DNA of 56,874 nucleotides from Oscillospiraceae bacterium (GCA_902774035.1 CACYHA010000018.1:1-56874); one strand, 5' to 3'; shown: positions 39,401-48,578, numbered from the stretch's first letter. Notes: generated by a model from the letters alone, not told the origin. Numbers and translations: made by a program.

Positions 39401-39635
39401 GCATGATCTTTGCGATGTATTCGAGCGTCAGCGGCTCCATATAGACCTTGTCGGCAATGACCGTATCGGTCATGATCGTCGCCGGGTTCGAGTTGCAGAG
39501 GATCACCTCGTAGCCTTCTTCCTTGAGCGCAAGGCAGGCCTGTGTGCCGGCGTAGTCAAACTCGGCGGCCTGCCCGATCACGATGGGACCGGAGCCGATG
39601 ATGAGCACTTTCTTGATATCCGTTCGTTTCGCCAT
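36462..39635 (-). CDS. carB: Carbamoyl-phosphate synthase large chain CarB
   Basis: CarB makes carbamoyl phosphate from ammonia, bicarbonate and two ATP. The 1057-residue length and duplicated ATP-grasp halves are normal: VLIIGSGPIVIGQAAEFDY and VLGAGPIRIGQGVEFDY at the two starts, RPAFTLGGTGGG and RPSFVLGGRAM, EVNPRSSRTVPF, and a C-terminal allosteric domain. AGGAGG precedes the ATG. The glutaminase subunit gene carA, its usual neighbour, is not in the operon or anywhere in the window. Confidence 0.97.
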   Translation of the reverse strand: MAKRTDIKKVLIIGSGPIVIGQAAEFDYAGTQACLALKEEGYEVILCNSNPATIMTDTVIADKVYMEPLTLEYIAKIMRYERPDAIVPGIGGQTGLNLAMQLEKKGVLRECHTLLLGTSSDSIEKAEDREKFKELCEEIGEPVIPSEITYSIEEAVAAAKRIGYPVVLRPAFTLGGTGGGFAYDEEELIEVAKNGFALSPVHQVLVEKSVKGYKEIEFEVMRDSNDHAITICGMENVDPVGVHTGDSIVVAPIMSLNDHDLKMLNDSAIKIIRALKIEGGCNVQFALDPFSSKYYLIEVNPRVSRSSALASKASGYPIARVTAKIAMGMALEEIPVAGGTAAIEPQLDYVVAKFPRFPFDKFTTVPNLLGTQMKATGEVMGIGATLEECMLKSVRSLEIGVCHFHMAKFDDFATEELLDYLKEFRADGIFAVAEALRRGVSVDVIYRITMITPLFLDAIVNIIRMEEKLAANKNSVAVLKEAKVLGFCDKYIAKLWNCSELDVCAQRKANDIRPVFRMVDTLHTGAYIPYLYSSYTGQNESRLTGKKKTVVLGAGPIRIGQGVEFDYSTVHAVMTIRKSGYESIIINNNPETVSTDYTTSDKLYFEPLTPEDVMNIIDFEQPEGVIASLGGQTAINLASPLMERGVNIIGTDCAAIDRAENRDLFEKLLKELDIPQPEGQAVTKIEDGVAAAQRIGYPVLVRPSFVLGGRAMQIVSNEEQLRHYLKTAVEIDEDKPVLVDKYITGKEVEVDAICDGRDVFVPGIMELVERTGIHSGDSISVYPSFSISDKVKGIILQYAKKLGLGIGIVGLYNIQFIVDKNEKVYIIEVNPRSSRTVPFLSKSTGYSLADIATEVILGKSLKEQGIFDIYPTEKKRWYVKVPVFSFNKIRGLDAYLSPEMKSTGEAIGYDDQLNRALWKALQASGMHLQNYGTVFATIADKDKEEALPLIRRFYDLGFNIEATVGTAAFLKEHGIRTHVLHKLSDGNSEILDSLRSGYVAYVINTSQTGAAAEERDGYQIRRGAIENNVTMFTSLDTVRALVDVLDEITLHISTIDS

Positions 39636-39662
39636 GAATCGTTCCTCCTGTATTTACATTGT

Positions 39663-40886
39663 TCAGTTTGAATGAGATTGATATACGGTTTTTCCGCCGT
39701 GAACGGTCAAAAGACATTTTCCGAATAGCGCTTGACCGGAAAAAGGCGTCGCCTTTCCTTTGGAAAGCATCGCCTGCGGCGCAACGGTCCAAGCCTCATC
39801 GAGCGCCCAGACGGAAAAGCTCTCCTTTGCCGGGATCGAGAAGCGCTTTCGCGGCGCGGAAGTGAGCTTTTCAAGAATACATTCCAGCGACACGAGACCC
39901 GGCTTCACAAGGTAGGTATAGAGAACCGGAAACGCGGTTTCCAGCCCGATGATGCCGAAGGCAGATCCGGAAAGCCCTTTTGCCTTCTCTTCGGCGGAAT
40001 GCGGGGCGTGATCCGTGGCGATCATGTCGATCGTGCCGTCGAGCAGCCCTTCCAGCAGCGCTTCGCGGTCACTTGAAGAGCGCAACGGAGGATTCATTTT
40101 ATAGCGGCCGTCCTCCTGCAGATCATCGTCGCACAGGACGAGGTAATGCGGCCCGGTCTCGCACGTGACATCGACGCCGCTTTGTTTCGCCTCGCGAATG
40201 AGCTGCACGCTCTCCTTCGTTGAAATGTGGCAGACGTGATACGGGCAGCCGGTCTCGTCCGCAAGGCGCAGATCGCGCTCGATCATTTTCCACTCGCTTT
40301 CAGAGCAGATGCCCTTGTGGCCGTGCGTTTTCGCGTAATGACCGTCATGGATATATCCGCCGCGCAAAAGGTCGTTGACTTCGCAGTGGGCGGCAAAGAT
40401 CTTGCCGAGCGCTTTCACACGCCGCATACCCTCGCGCATCAGATCGTCGTTTTGCACACCGCGCCCGTCGTCGGAGAACGCAACGACATTCGGCGCCAGG
40501 GCTTCCAGATCGGAAAGCGCTTCACCGCGTTCACCGACCGTCAATGCACCGTAGGGCAGGACGTCGATCGCGGCGTCGGAGCGGATCAGATCAAGCTCCT
40601 GCTGCAGATGCGCGGCACAGTCCGGCACGGGATCCAGGTTCGGCATGGTGCAAACAGACGTATAACCGCCGTGGGCGGCAGCGAGCGACCCGGTTCGGAT
40701 CGTCTCCTTATAAGAAAAACCCGGCTCGCGAAAATGCACATGCACATCGCAAAAGCCGGGAAAAACAGTGAGAGAGCTGCGCTCGGCAGCGGCAAAAACA
40801 CTGTCGGGCAAAAGTGAAAGATCCGCCCCACCGCAAAAAGCGGTGTTGATGTTTTGAAGGGTACCTTTGCTGCAGGTCTTTGCCAT
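39663..40886 (-). CDS. pyrC: Dihydroorotase PyrC
   Basis: PyrC cyclises carbamoyl aspartate. The ATG at 40886 lies behind AAAGGAA and gives 407 residues. Metal-binding motifs are DVHVHFREPG (first His pair), HCEVNDLL, HISTKESV and ATDHAPHS. The N-terminal beta domain is a little shorter than in typical class I dihydroorotases. It is the first gene of the pyrimidine operon, preceded by a leader with a probable PyrR site and terminator. Confidence 0.93.
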   Translation of the reverse strand: MAKTCSKGTLQNINTAFCGGADLSLLPDSVFAAAERSSLTVFPGFCDVHVHFREPGFSYKETIRTGSLAAAHGGYTSVCTMPNLDPVPDCAAHLQQELDLIRSDAAIDVLPYGALTVGERGEALSDLEALAPNVVAFSDDGRGVQNDDLMREGMRRVKALGKIFAAHCEVNDLLRGGYIHDGHYAKTHGHKGICSESEWKMIERDLRLADETGCPYHVCHISTKESVQLIREAKQSGVDVTCETGPHYLVLCDDDLQEDGRYKMNPPLRSSSDREALLEGLLDGTIDMIATDHAPHSAEEKAKGLSGSAFGIIGLETAFPVLYTYLVKPGLVSLECILEKLTSAPRKRFSIPAKESFSVWALDEAWTVAPQAMLSKGKATPFSGQALFGKCLLTVHGGKTVYQSHSN

Positions 40887-40907
40887 GGCCGTTCCTTTCT
40901 GAGCGCA

Positions 40908-40936
40908 AGAAAAAACTGCCCGACCGGAGTCGGGCA
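40908..40936 (-). terminator. Attenuator terminator in the pyr leader
   Basis: A perfect 8-bp GC-rich stem (TGCCCGAC/GTCGGGCA, loop TCCG) followed on the minus strand by AGTTTTTTC lies 22 bases upstream of pyrC, between promoter and start codon. This position fits an attenuator, not a gene-end terminator. Confidence 0.82.
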
Positions 40937-40983
40937 AAGCATTACAAAAGAGCGCAGTAAACTGCGGAACACATTCTGTATAA

Positions 40984-41014
40984 CTCTTGCCGATCTCTCA
41001 GTATCGTCTTAAAG
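40984..41014 (-). promoter_or_regulatory. Probable PyrR-binding loop in the pyr leader
   Basis: The leader holds a stem-loop with outer CTTT/AAGAG pairing, a purine-rich internal bulge, an upper CGAT/ATCG stem and a loop ACTGAGAG. The loop contains CTGAGA, matching the PyrR consensus CNGNGA. In Bacillus, UMP-bound PyrR binds such a loop and favours the terminator. pyrR is not in the window, so regulation is inferred. Confidence 0.6.
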
Positions 41015-41027
41015 ATTTGTTGTTTGA

Positions 41028-41056
41028 ATTATAGCATAGCGGCTGCAAAAAGTCAA
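41028..41056 (-). promoter_or_regulatory. Promoter of the pyrimidine operon
   Basis: TTGACT (41051-41056), a 17-base spacer and a perfect TATAAT (41028-41033). It lies about 140 bases upstream of pyrC, leaving room for the attenuator leader. Confidence 0.87.
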
Positions 41057-41104
41057 CGAAAAGGAAAGAAAATATTTTGTGGTTTTCCTTCAAAAAATCA
41101 GTAA

Positions 41105-41136
41105 TTTTTCACAACATGTTGAAAAAATGTGAAAAA
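41105..41136 (-). terminator. AT-rich hairpin after thrH
   Basis: A 9-bp inverted repeat (TTTTTCACA/TGTGAAAAA, 14-base loop) begins two bases after the thrH stop; the following minus-strand sequence is T-rich (TTACTGATTTTTTG). It probably ends the hpf-to-thrH gene run before the pyr promoter. Confidence 0.45.
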
Positions 41137-41137
41137 C

Positions 41138-41752
41138 TCAGCCGAGAATGACCCTTTTAATCGCGGCGAGCAGCTCGTCATAGGTCTCAAACGCCGGAAT
41201 CTCGGGGTAATCCTTTTTGATCTGTTCGGTGCTTTTGAACAAAAATCCGGCTTTGCTTGCCTGAATCATGCCGAGGTCATTGTAACTGTCGCCGGAAGCG
41301 ATCGTTTCAAAGCCCATGGACTGCAGCGCCTTCACCGTAGTATATTTTGATTTTTCACAGCGCATATGAAAGCCGGTGATCTCACCGTCCGGCGCAACTT
41401 CAAGCGTGTTGCAGAAAATCGTCGGCATTCCGAGCTTTTTCATCAGCGGCGCGGCGAACTGCGTAAAGGTGTCGCTGAGGATGATGACCTGGCTGAAGGA
41501 ACGCAGCTCATCGAGAAATTCTTTTGCGCCTTCCATCGGTTCGATGCGCTCGATCACAGCCTGGATCTCCTTGAGACCGAGACCGTGCTCTTTGAGAATG
41601 TTCAGACGGTAACGCATGAGCTTGTCGTAATCCGGCTCATCGCGCGTCGTTTTTTTCAGTTCGGGGATCCCGGTCTCTTCGGAAAACGCGATCCAGATCT
41701 CCGGAACGAGGACGCCTTCCATATCCAGGCAGGTGATATACATTTCATTCAT
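41138..41752 (-). CDS. thrH: ThrH-like phosphoserine phosphatase / homoserine phosphotransferase
   Basis: The ATG at 41752 gives 204 residues, the usual ThrH length. ThrH is a HAD-superfamily enzyme known from Pseudomonas to dephosphorylate phosphoserine and transfer the phosphate to homoserine. The HAD motif I reads CLDMEGVLVPE, followed by the ILSDTFTQF motif II region and ASGDSYNDLGM as motif IV. No serine or threonine biosynthesis genes lie nearby, so the physiological role here is open. Confidence 0.87.
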   Translation of the reverse strand: MNEMYITCLDMEGVLVPEIWIAFSEETGIPELKKTTRDEPDYDKLMRYRLNILKEHGLGLKEIQAVIERIEPMEGAKEFLDELRSFSQVIILSDTFTQFAAPLMKKLGMPTIFCNTLEVAPDGEITGFHMRCEKSKYTTVKALQSMGFETIASGDSYNDLGMIQASKAGFLFKSTEQIKKDYPEIPAFETYDELLAAIKRVILG

Positions 41753-41771
41753 AGTCAAATTCCTTTCCGAT

Positions 41772-42656
41772 TCAATATTGATACTTGCCCTCGGCGGCAC
41801 GTTTCAGGTGCGCGCCGTACGGCGATTTTCCGTACGATTCTGCACAGGCCAGAAGCGTTTCCCTGCTGATCCAGCCGTTAAGCAGCGCGATCTCCTCCGG
41901 CGCAGAGATCATGATCCCCTGCCGGCGCTCGATCATTCCGACAAAATTCGACGCTTCCAGCAGGCTTTCCATCGTGCCGGTATCCAGCCATGCAAAGCCG
42001 CGGCCGAGGAGCTTCACGGCAAGGCGGCCTTCTTCCAGGAACAGCTTGTTGAGATCGGTGATCTCCAGCTCGCCGCGCGCGGAAGGCCGGATCTGTTTTG
42101 CTTTTTGAACGACGGAATTGTCATAGAAATACAAGCCGGTCACACAGTAGTTCGATTTCGGGTGCGTCGGCTTCTCCTCGATCGAAACGGCGTTCTGGTT
42201 TTCGTCGAACTCCACAACACCGAAACGTTCCGGATCGTCCACATGATAGCCGTAGACAGTCGCGATGCCGTTTTGCGCGTTCGCGGCGGCTTCCTGAAGG
42301 AGCTTGCGGAAGCCGTTGCCGTAAAAGATATTGTCGCCCAGCACCATGGCGCAGCAATCGTCGCCGATGAAATCCTCACCGATCAGAAACGCCTGCGCAA
42401 GTCCGTCCGGCGAAGGCTGTTCCGCATAGGAGAGCGAGATGCCGAATTTGCTTCCGTCGCCGAGCAGCCGTTCGAAATTTGGAAGATCCGTCGGCGTGGA
42501 AATGATGAGAATCTCGCGGATTCCGGCAAGCATCAGCGTGGAAAGCGGATAATAGATCATGGGTTTATCGTAGACCGGCAAAAGCTGTTTGCTTGTGACC
42601 GATGTGATCGGATACAGACGTGTACCGGCGCCGCCGGCAAGAATGATACCTTTCAT
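41772..42656 (-). CDS. rfbA: Glucose-1-phosphate thymidylyltransferase RfbA
   Basis: RfbA makes dTDP-glucose, the first step to dTDP-rhamnose and other surface sugars. The 294-residue protein begins [16 protein letters not shown] and has [34 protein letters not shown] and [18 protein letters not shown] precedes the ATG. The other rfb/rml genes are not present; it stands alone between an ABC exporter and thrH. Confidence 0.95.
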   Translation of the reverse strand: MKGIILAGGAGTRLYPITSVTSKQLLPVYDKPMIYYPLSTLMLAGIREILIISTPTDLPNFERLLGDGSKFGISLSYAEQPSPDGLAQAFLIGEDFIGDDCCAMVLGDNIFYGNGFRKLLQEAAANAQNGIATVYGYHVDDPERFGVVEFDENQNAVSIEEKPTHPKSNYCVTGLYFYDNSVVQKAKQIRPSARGELEITDLNKLFLEEGRLAVKLLGRGFAWLDTGTMESLLEASNFVGMIERRQGIMISAPEEIALLNGWISRETLLACAESYGKSPYGAHLKRAAEGKYQY

Positions 42657-42666
42657 GATAGCCTCC

Positions 42667-44232
42667 TTAACGATTGTTGTTTTGAGAAGAAGCTAAAATA
42701 TTTCTGCAAAGGAACAGCAGCAAAATCGAAAGCAAAACATTGACCGCAAACACAGCAAGGAAAGAGAATGCGATGTCCGCAAAGCCCAAATAGACAAAGT
42801 GAACCGCAACGCCCGCGGCAATTGCCGGAACGCTTGCAAGGATGCAGAACAGGAAATAGACCATCACAAGCAGGGCTTTGTTGCCCGCGTTCCCGCCGAT
42901 GATTCTCGAAAGCAGCAAATTCACGCCGATGAACAGCAGGCCGAAGCTGAACCGCGCAACCATCATGGCGACGGCCGTCAGCCAATCGCAGTCAATGAGA
43001 AACGGCAAAAGGATGAAGTTCAGCACGGATTGCGCCGCAAGCGCCGGCAACTGCTCTTGAATGGTGAAAAGCAGCTTTTTGAACGGCGGTTCGGGAATGA
43101 GATAGACATACGGCATGGTCAGCTCCTTTGCCCAGCGACCGGAACCGACGGACATGACCATCATGTAAACGCTGAAAGCGAACGCGCCGACGGCATCTTT
43201 GATGATCACGGCAAAGATCACCGTTGCCGCCGCAAAGATCAGCGACATCAGATCAAACAGCAAAAAGCGGCTGCGGCGATTTTCGATCTTGTGCTTTTGC
43301 GCAATGACCGCAGCGCCTTCTCCGCGCGTGATGCCGGTTTTGCCGACCTTCACGTTGCGCGGCGCAAGCTCCTGCGCCTTGCCTTCCTTTCGGGCAGTGA
43401 TCGCGGAAAAGGAAACCTCGGCCGCTTTCAGAACGTCTTCATAAAAATCAATACGCAAAAGAGAGACGAGCGCATAATAGACGACGATGCACAGCAAAAA
43501 ACAAGCAACCGCGATCAAGACGTGGATCCAGTTTCCGGAAAGCGCACCGACAACGCCAAAGCGCAGGAATCCGGCAACCGGAAGAAAATGCATGATCGGC
43601 AGATCGGCCGCCGCGACCACACGCTGCAGGATTTCGCCTTCCCCCTGCATAACGTGATAACCGAAAACGCCAAGAAACGCGAGAATGATCCCGTAAAAAA
43701 TGCCTTTGGAGATCCGGCATTTTTGATCGCTGCCGGAGGTGAGCGAATAGATCAGCATGGCGACCATCTGCGCAAGAAAAACGGTCATCGCATAGCCGAT
43801 CATGATCGCAAGCAGCTTGACAAGCGTTACATCATAGGCACTGCGCAGCCAGGAATACTGGTAGATCAGCACGACGCCGAGCGACAGCGCATGTCCCATC
43901 TGCGAAAACAGGCCGTAAAAAAGCATGGTTTTCGCCTTGTACGGCGCATTGAACAACAGGTTGACATCCGCCATGGAAAACATCGCCGCACCGTTGACAA
44001 AACCGTTTTTCGCGATCAGCACAAACACCACGAGATAGATCGCAAGCAGGATCGCGTGCAGCTCTCTCATATCGCGCAGGGTTTCGGAAGCGCGACTCAT
44101 GTTGCCTGTCCAGATCACAAACACGGCGAATGCCGCAACGATCAGCAGAACGATCAGCTCCGAAGGGCGGCGAAAGATCTCCCGAATGCGGTTTTTTGCT
44201 TTGTGCGTGACAAGATATACCAGGGAGCTCAT
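42667..44232 (-). CDS. Putative ABC exporter membrane protein
   Basis: The 521-residue product is highly hydrophobic with roughly ten or more membrane helices, starting with a basic N-terminus ([16 protein letters not shown]) and a helix at about 25-41. A basic, Lys/Arg-rich cytoplasmic loop lies near residues 285-320. The overall pattern fits the "putative ABC exporter" family of clostridial membrane proteins. Its ATG overlaps the stop of the ATPase gene (ATGA), so the two make one transporter. The substrate is unknown. Confidence 0.75.
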   Translation of the reverse strand: MSSLVYLVTHKAKNRIREIFRRPSELIVLLIVAAFAVFVIWTGNMSRASETLRDMRELHAILLAIYLVVFVLIAKNGFVNGAAMFSMADVNLLFNAPYKAKTMLFYGLFSQMGHALSLGVVLIYQYSWLRSAYDVTLVKLLAIMIGYAMTVFLAQMVAMLIYSLTSGSDQKCRISKGIFYGIILAFLGVFGYHVMQGEGEILQRVVAAADLPIMHFLPVAGFLRFGVVGALSGNWIHVLIAVACFLLCIVVYYALVSLLRIDFYEDVLKAAEVSFSAITARKEGKAQELAPRNVKVGKTGITRGEGAAVIAQKHKIENRRSRFLLFDLMSLIFAAATVIFAVIIKDAVGAFAFSVYMMVMSVGSGRWAKELTMPYVYLIPEPPFKKLLFTIQEQLPALAAQSVLNFILLPFLIDCDWLTAVAMMVARFSFGLLFIGVNLLLSRIIGGNAGNKALLVMVYFLFCILASVPAIAAGVAVHFVYLGFADIAFSFLAVFAVNVLLSILLLFLCRNILASSQNNNR

Positions 44233-44927
44233 GCGCTCTCACCGCTTTCCGTGAGCCGAAAAAACAGCGTTTCAAGGCTCTCCTCGTTTGTGTCGGACGC
44301 AGAGCGTTCCGCAACAAAAGCGCCGTCTTTCATAATATAAGCCTTATCCCAGTAGTTTTCCACGGAATCGATCATATGCGTGCTGATGAGAACGGTCACG
44401 CCGCTGTCGCGCAGCTCGAGAAAGATCTCCTTGAGCTGTTTGATCGCGTGAGGGTCCAGACCGACCATCGGTTCGTCAAAGATGATCACAGAGGGGCGAT
44501 GCACCAGCGCACAGCAGATCGAAAGCTTCTGCTGCATACCTTTGGAAAGCTCTTTTCCGAGCTTGTCGTGTTTGTCAAACAGCTCAAAGCGCTCCAACAG
44601 CGCGTCAGCCGTGCCGTCGTCCTCCATCCGGTACGCGCGAAGAATGAATTCGAGATGCTCACGCACGGTCAGCATATCATAAACCGCCGGCATTTCCGGC
44701 ACATAGCCGAGGGCGCGCTTAGCCTCCAGCGTTTTGTTGCCCAGACCGTTGATTTGGATCTCTCCGTCAAAGCGCAGCAGACCGGAGATGCATTTGATGA
44801 TGGTGGATTTGCCGGCGCCGTTCGGGCCGAGCAGCACGGCGATCTCGCCGTTTCCGATTTGAAAGCTGACATTTTGAACGGCAGTCAGCTTTCCGTATTT
44901 TTTCGTTACTTGATTGACATTCAGCAT
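44229..44927 (-). CDS. ABC transporter ATP-binding protein
   Basis: The 232-residue ATPase has Walker A (LLGPNGAGKSTI), a Q-loop with GYVPEMPAVYDMLTV, the signature LSKGMQQKL, Walker B (PSVIIFDEPMVGLD) and an H-loop (ISTHM). The GMQQKL form is common in ABC-2-type and exporter ATPases. TGGAG lies 7 bases before the ATG. It is coupled to the membrane protein gene that follows. Confidence 0.93.
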   Translation of the reverse strand: MLNVNQVTKKYGKLTAVQNVSFQIGNGEIAVLLGPNGAGKSTIIKCISGLLRFDGEIQINGLGNKTLEAKRALGYVPEMPAVYDMLTVREHLEFILRAYRMEDDGTADALLERFELFDKHDKLGKELSKGMQQKLSICCALVHRPSVIIFDEPMVGLDPHAIKQLKEIFLELRDSGVTVLISTHMIDSVENYWDKAYIMKDGAFVAERSASDTNEESLETLFFRLTESGESA

Positions 44928-44996
44928 ATTCAGACTCCAAAAATCGAGTTTTGCTTTATTCAGGTTACACAGAGTTTGAAACGATCATTCCGGATT

Positions 44997-46016
44997 TCAG
45001 ATGAGCGCCTCGAATGCGGAAAGATTGTCGGGAGTGATGGCGCGTTTGCCGTCTTCGATCTCGTGGATCATTTCGACGATCAGGCTGTTGACCGGCGTCG
45101 GAACGCCGAACTGCTTGCCCTTTTCCACAAAATAGCCGTTGAAGATGTCGATTTCTGTCTTTTCGCCTTTTTCAAGAGACTGCAGCGTGGAAGGCTTGAC
45201 ATCCATATACTTTGCTTTGACCGTGATCGAAACCACGAGCTGGCAGCACCAGTTATAATAGGCGTTGTTCATCAGCATGAGCAAGTTATAGTTGAGCAGC
45301 TTGCCGTATTTCGGAACCTTGATCCCCATGGCGCGGGCAACATACATACCCTCGCGCGCAATGGCAAGAAACAGCTTTTTCGCGCGGCGGTCTTCGATGC
45401 ATTTGCCGAGCACCTGACCGGTAATGGCCGCAACCGCGTTGATGCAGGAGTTGATGATCAGCTTGGAATACTGCTCACGGGTAATGTCGTTGGAGATGGT
45501 GGTGGGAAGCACGGCGTTGAACATTTCGCAAAGCGCGTCAAGCTGCTGGGGATGCGCGCCGCCGGGCATACCGAGCACCAGTGTGCCGACAGAGGTCATG
45601 GTCACATCGTTCGCAGCGTTGCGCGTTGCGCCGAAGCCGATCATCACGCCGACCGCGTGGTTTCTGCCGACAACTTCGGCAAGGCTGTTCGTTAAAATTC
45701 CGTTCTGCAGACCGACGACAAGTCCGTTTTCCGCGAGCAGGGGCAGCGTCGCTTTCGCGACGTCGAGCATCGCCTGGTATTTCGTTGCGATCATGATGAT
45801 GTCGAAAGTTTCACCCTGCAGCGCATCCACACTGTCATAGCAGGTGAAGTTCGCCGTGATGTCGCCTTTCACGCCGTGCAGACGGAAGCCCTCGTTTTCA
45901 ATCAGGGTTTTTGTCGCAGCGCTGTGGCAGAGAACGCTGACGTCATAGCCTGCGTTTTTGGTGAGAACCGCCATGGTTCCGCCGATGGCGCCGGCGCCGA
46001 TCAATAATGTTTTCAT
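44997..46016 (-). CDS. panE: 2-dehydropantoate 2-reductase family protein
   Basis: PanE reduces ketopantoate to pantoate with NADPH in coenzyme A synthesis. The 339-residue protein starts with the dinucleotide-binding LLIGAGAIGG, has VGLQNGI, YSKLIINSCINAVAAITG with the catalytic Lys and Asn region, and a C-terminal KPSTLQSLEKGEKTEIDI block. AAAGGAG precedes the ATG. No panB or panC is nearby; the family also contains other ketoacid reductases, so substrate is not certain. Confidence 0.8.
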   Translation of the reverse strand: MKTLLIGAGAIGGTMAVLTKNAGYDVSVLCHSAATKTLIENEGFRLHGVKGDITANFTCYDSVDALQGETFDIIMIATKYQAMLDVAKATLPLLAENGLVVGLQNGILTNSLAEVVGRNHAVGVMIGFGATRNAANDVTMTSVGTLVLGMPGGAHPQQLDALCEMFNAVLPTTISNDITREQYSKLIINSCINAVAAITGQVLGKCIEDRRAKKLFLAIAREGMYVARAMGIKVPKYGKLLNYNLLMLMNNAYYNWCCQLVVSITVKAKYMDVKPSTLQSLEKGEKTEIDIFNGYFVEKGKQFGVPTPVNSLIVEMIHEIEDGKRAITPDNLSAFEALI

Positions 46017-46041
46017 AATTCTACTCCTTTGTAAGTCAAAT

Positions 46042-47430
46042 TTATGCTTTTTCGCTCACGCCCTGGTTTTTCGGCGTAAAGCCTTTTTTCATCAAAAATA
46101 CAAGCGGAAGGAAAACGAACGCCGCAACAACAGACGCATAGAGGAACATGGCGCTTGTGGGCGCGTGCTGCACAACATTGAATTCATCCGTATAGACAAC
46201 CGCGGACTTCATGGATGCATAGGAGCCGAGCATGGGACCGATCACCATCGGAAGCAGGACATAGAAGATCATGCGGATGCCCTGAAACTGGCCGGCTTTG
46301 GCTTCGGGTGTGAAGTCGCGCACCGAAGCATTGAGCATGATCATCAGAACGGCGTACCCGACAACCGTCGGCGCGATGGCGAGCAGCAGAAAACGGATAT
46401 CGTGCGCAAAGGAAAGGGCGAACAGACCGCCGACAAAGCAGAGGGCTGCCGGAACAAGGGCAAAGCTCTTGTTCTTTGCGCCGAGCTTTAACAGAACAAG
46501 GATGCCAACGACAAGAACGATCACACAACCCGCAGCGCTCAGATAATACGAAACGTCCATCAAATCAAGCGCCGGAACGTCGGGCAGGATCATATACTGC
46601 AGATAGATCAGCAGATACGGGAAGAACACCTGAACGGCGATCGAGAAAAATCCGAGTGCGGCCAGCGCAAGATAGAGCTGGCCGTTCGCTTTGATTACTG
46701 ACGGGCGGAAGCCGTAAAACAGGTCGCTCCAATAATTTTCGCCGCTCTGTCTTTCGCGGTGCTCCGGTTCCTGCAGAGAAAACAGGCCGATCACACCGCA
46801 AACGATCACGAAGCAGCCGAGACAGAGGAAGAACACGTCGTAGCCGATCACGCCGGACTGGGCAAAGGACCCGACGCCGACAACGAGACCCATCGCAACG
46901 ATCGGCAGCGCGGCAAAAAGCGTTTCCACTTTCGGGCGCGTCTGAGGCGTTGTGATGTCGGTCACCCAGGCGTTGAACACGGAGTCGTTGCTGGTGGAGC
47001 CCATAAATGTCATAAGACAGTCCATGAGGATCACGGTCCAGACCGTAACGGAAAGGATGCGGATCTCATCGGAAAGATGGAACAGCGCGGCAATATGATC
47101 TCTCGAGATCAGACCGAACGCCGCCGTGATCACACCCCAGAGGATGTATCCGATCGAGATGAATTGTTTGCGTTTTTGGAGACGGTCGCTGAGCGTGCCC
47201 ATAATGAAGGTCGTCAGCACTGCAGTTGCCGCGGAAAGCGCGACCATCAGGCTGATCGCTTTCATTACAGGGATCGTGCCGTCCACAGCGGTCTGAGAAA
47301 CGCCGGCATAGATCTTGTTATACAGGAACGTGTTGAAATACATGTTTTCTACGTTCCATGCCAACTGGCCGATCAGCGCAAACAACACAAGGTTGAACCA
47401 CGTTCTGCCGGAAAGCTTGTTACTGTTCAT
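46042..47430 (-). CDS. MFS transporter (sugar-cation symporter/SLC45-like)
   Basis: The 462-residue product has about twelve membrane helices. The loop after helix 2 carries MGTLSDRLQKRKQFI, an MFS motif A variant, and the N-terminus (WNVENMYFNTFLYN) resembles SLC45-like MFS proteins. Helix 12 ends with a short basic tail. GGGAGG precedes the ATG. The substrate cannot be told from sequence; no catabolic genes are adjacent. Confidence 0.8.
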   Translation of the reverse strand: MNSNKLSGRTWFNLVLFALIGQLAWNVENMYFNTFLYNKIYAGVSQTAVDGTIPVMKAISLMVALSAATAVLTTFIMGTLSDRLQKRKQFISIGYILWGVITAAFGLISRDHIAALFHLSDEIRILSVTVWTVILMDCLMTFMGSTSNDSVFNAWVTDITTPQTRPKVETLFAALPIVAMGLVVGVGSFAQSGVIGYDVFFLCLGCFVIVCGVIGLFSLQEPEHRERQSGENYWSDLFYGFRPSVIKANGQLYLALAALGFFSIAVQVFFPYLLIYLQYMILPDVPALDLMDVSYYLSAAGCVIVLVVGILVLLKLGAKNKSFALVPAALCFVGGLFALSFAHDIRFLLLAIAPTVVGYAVLMIMLNASVRDFTPEAKAGQFQGIRMIFYVLLPMVIGPMLGSYASMKSAVVYTDEFNVVQHAPTSAMFLYASVVAAFVFLPLVFLMKKGFTPKNQGVSEKA

Positions 47431-47443
47431 AAAAATCCTCCCA

Positions 47444-48559
47444 TCATTTAAAATACATATATACCTGGCATTTGATCATGCCGTTGTACAGTTTTCTGCG
47501 TTTGTCCGCCTTGCGCCCGAAAAAGATTTCAAAATCGTCCGACGGGCTGATGATGCTGTAGGACCAACCGTGTTTTTGCAAAAAGCGGCGCCCCATCAGA
47601 CGGTAGATCTCTTCAGCGGCTTTCACATCAAGCAGACGTTCGCCGTACGGCGGGTTGCAGATCAGCGTTCCGCGTTCCGTCTGCATCGCAAAATCACGCA
47701 GGTCGCGCCGCTCAAAAGTGATGAGATCCGCCACGCCGGCGCGTTTAGCGTTCGCTTTTGCAAGCTCGAGCGCGGATGCGTCGATATCACCGCCGAAAGC
47801 GGCAAAGGGCGTGTCGGCCCGTTCCAGAGAAATCGCGCGTTCACGTTCCTGCCGCCAGACGTTTTCGGGGATCTGTTCCCAGCGTTCGGCTGAAAAATGG
47901 CGCGTTTTGCCCGGCGCGATGTTGTTCGCCATGAGGGCGCCTTCGATCAGGATCGTCCCGGAGCCGCACATGGGGTCATAAAGCGTATGATATTCGCGCA
48001 GGCGCGAGAAATAACAGAGCGAAGCCGCGAGCGTTTCCTTGATCGGAGCGCCGCCTGCTTCCAGCCGGTAGCCGCGTTTGTGCAGTCCTGCCCCGGACGT
48101 ATCCAGCAGCAGCGACACCTGATCCTTCATAATGGAAAACTGGATCTGGTGCGTCGGTCCGGTCTCCTCGAACCATGAGAGGGCGTATTTGCTTTTCAGC
48201 TGTTCCACCACGGCTTTTTTGATGATGGACTGGCAATCACTGACGGAGAAGAGAGTGGAATTCAGAGAATACCCCTTGACCGGAAAAGCGTCGCGCTCGG
48301 CGATCCATGCCTCCCACGCGAGCGCCTTCGTGCCCTGAAAGAGCTCTTCAAAGCTTTTTGCCTGAAACGTGCCAACAAGGATCTGCACACGCTCGGCAAA
48401 GCGGGAACAGATATTGACCCGCGCAAGCAGACTTTCATCGCCGGAAAACAAAACGCGGCCGTTTTCGCAGACGACTTCCGACGCATCCATGGCGCGAAGC
48501 TCATCGGCAATCGGTTTTTCAAGTCCCAAAAGACATGGTATCACAAATTGAATCTTCAT
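47444..48559 (-). CDS. THUMP-domain rRNA (guanine-N2)-methyltransferase, RlmL/YpsC-like
   Basis: The 371-residue protein has an N-terminal THUMP RNA-binding region (about 1-160) and a Rossmann methyltransferase domain with the SAM motif YDPMCGSGTILIEGA and the catalytic CNPPYGERL. This matches the RlmL N-terminal half and Bacillus YpsC, which methylate N2 of guanine in 23S rRNA. The ATG at 48559 follows GGGGG. A terminator-like hairpin lies just upstream, with a possible promoter overlapping the hpf stop. Confidence 0.9.
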   Translation of the reverse strand: MKIQFVIPCLLGLEKPIADELRAMDASEVVCENGRVLFSGDESLLARVNICSRFAERVQILVGTFQAKSFEELFQGTKALAWEAWIAERDAFPVKGYSLNSTLFSVSDCQSIIKKAVVEQLKSKYALSWFEETGPTHQIQFSIMKDQVSLLLDTSGAGLHKRGYRLEAGGAPIKETLAASLCYFSRLREYHTLYDPMCGSGTILIEGALMANNIAPGKTRHFSAERWEQIPENVWRQERERAISLERADTPFAAFGGDIDASALELAKANAKRAGVADLITFERRDLRDFAMQTERGTLICNPPYGERLLDVKAAEEIYRLMGRRFLQKHGWSYSIISPSDDFEIFFGRKADKRRKLYNGMIKCQVYMYFK

Positions 48560-48578
48560 ACAAGCCCCCAAACCCATT

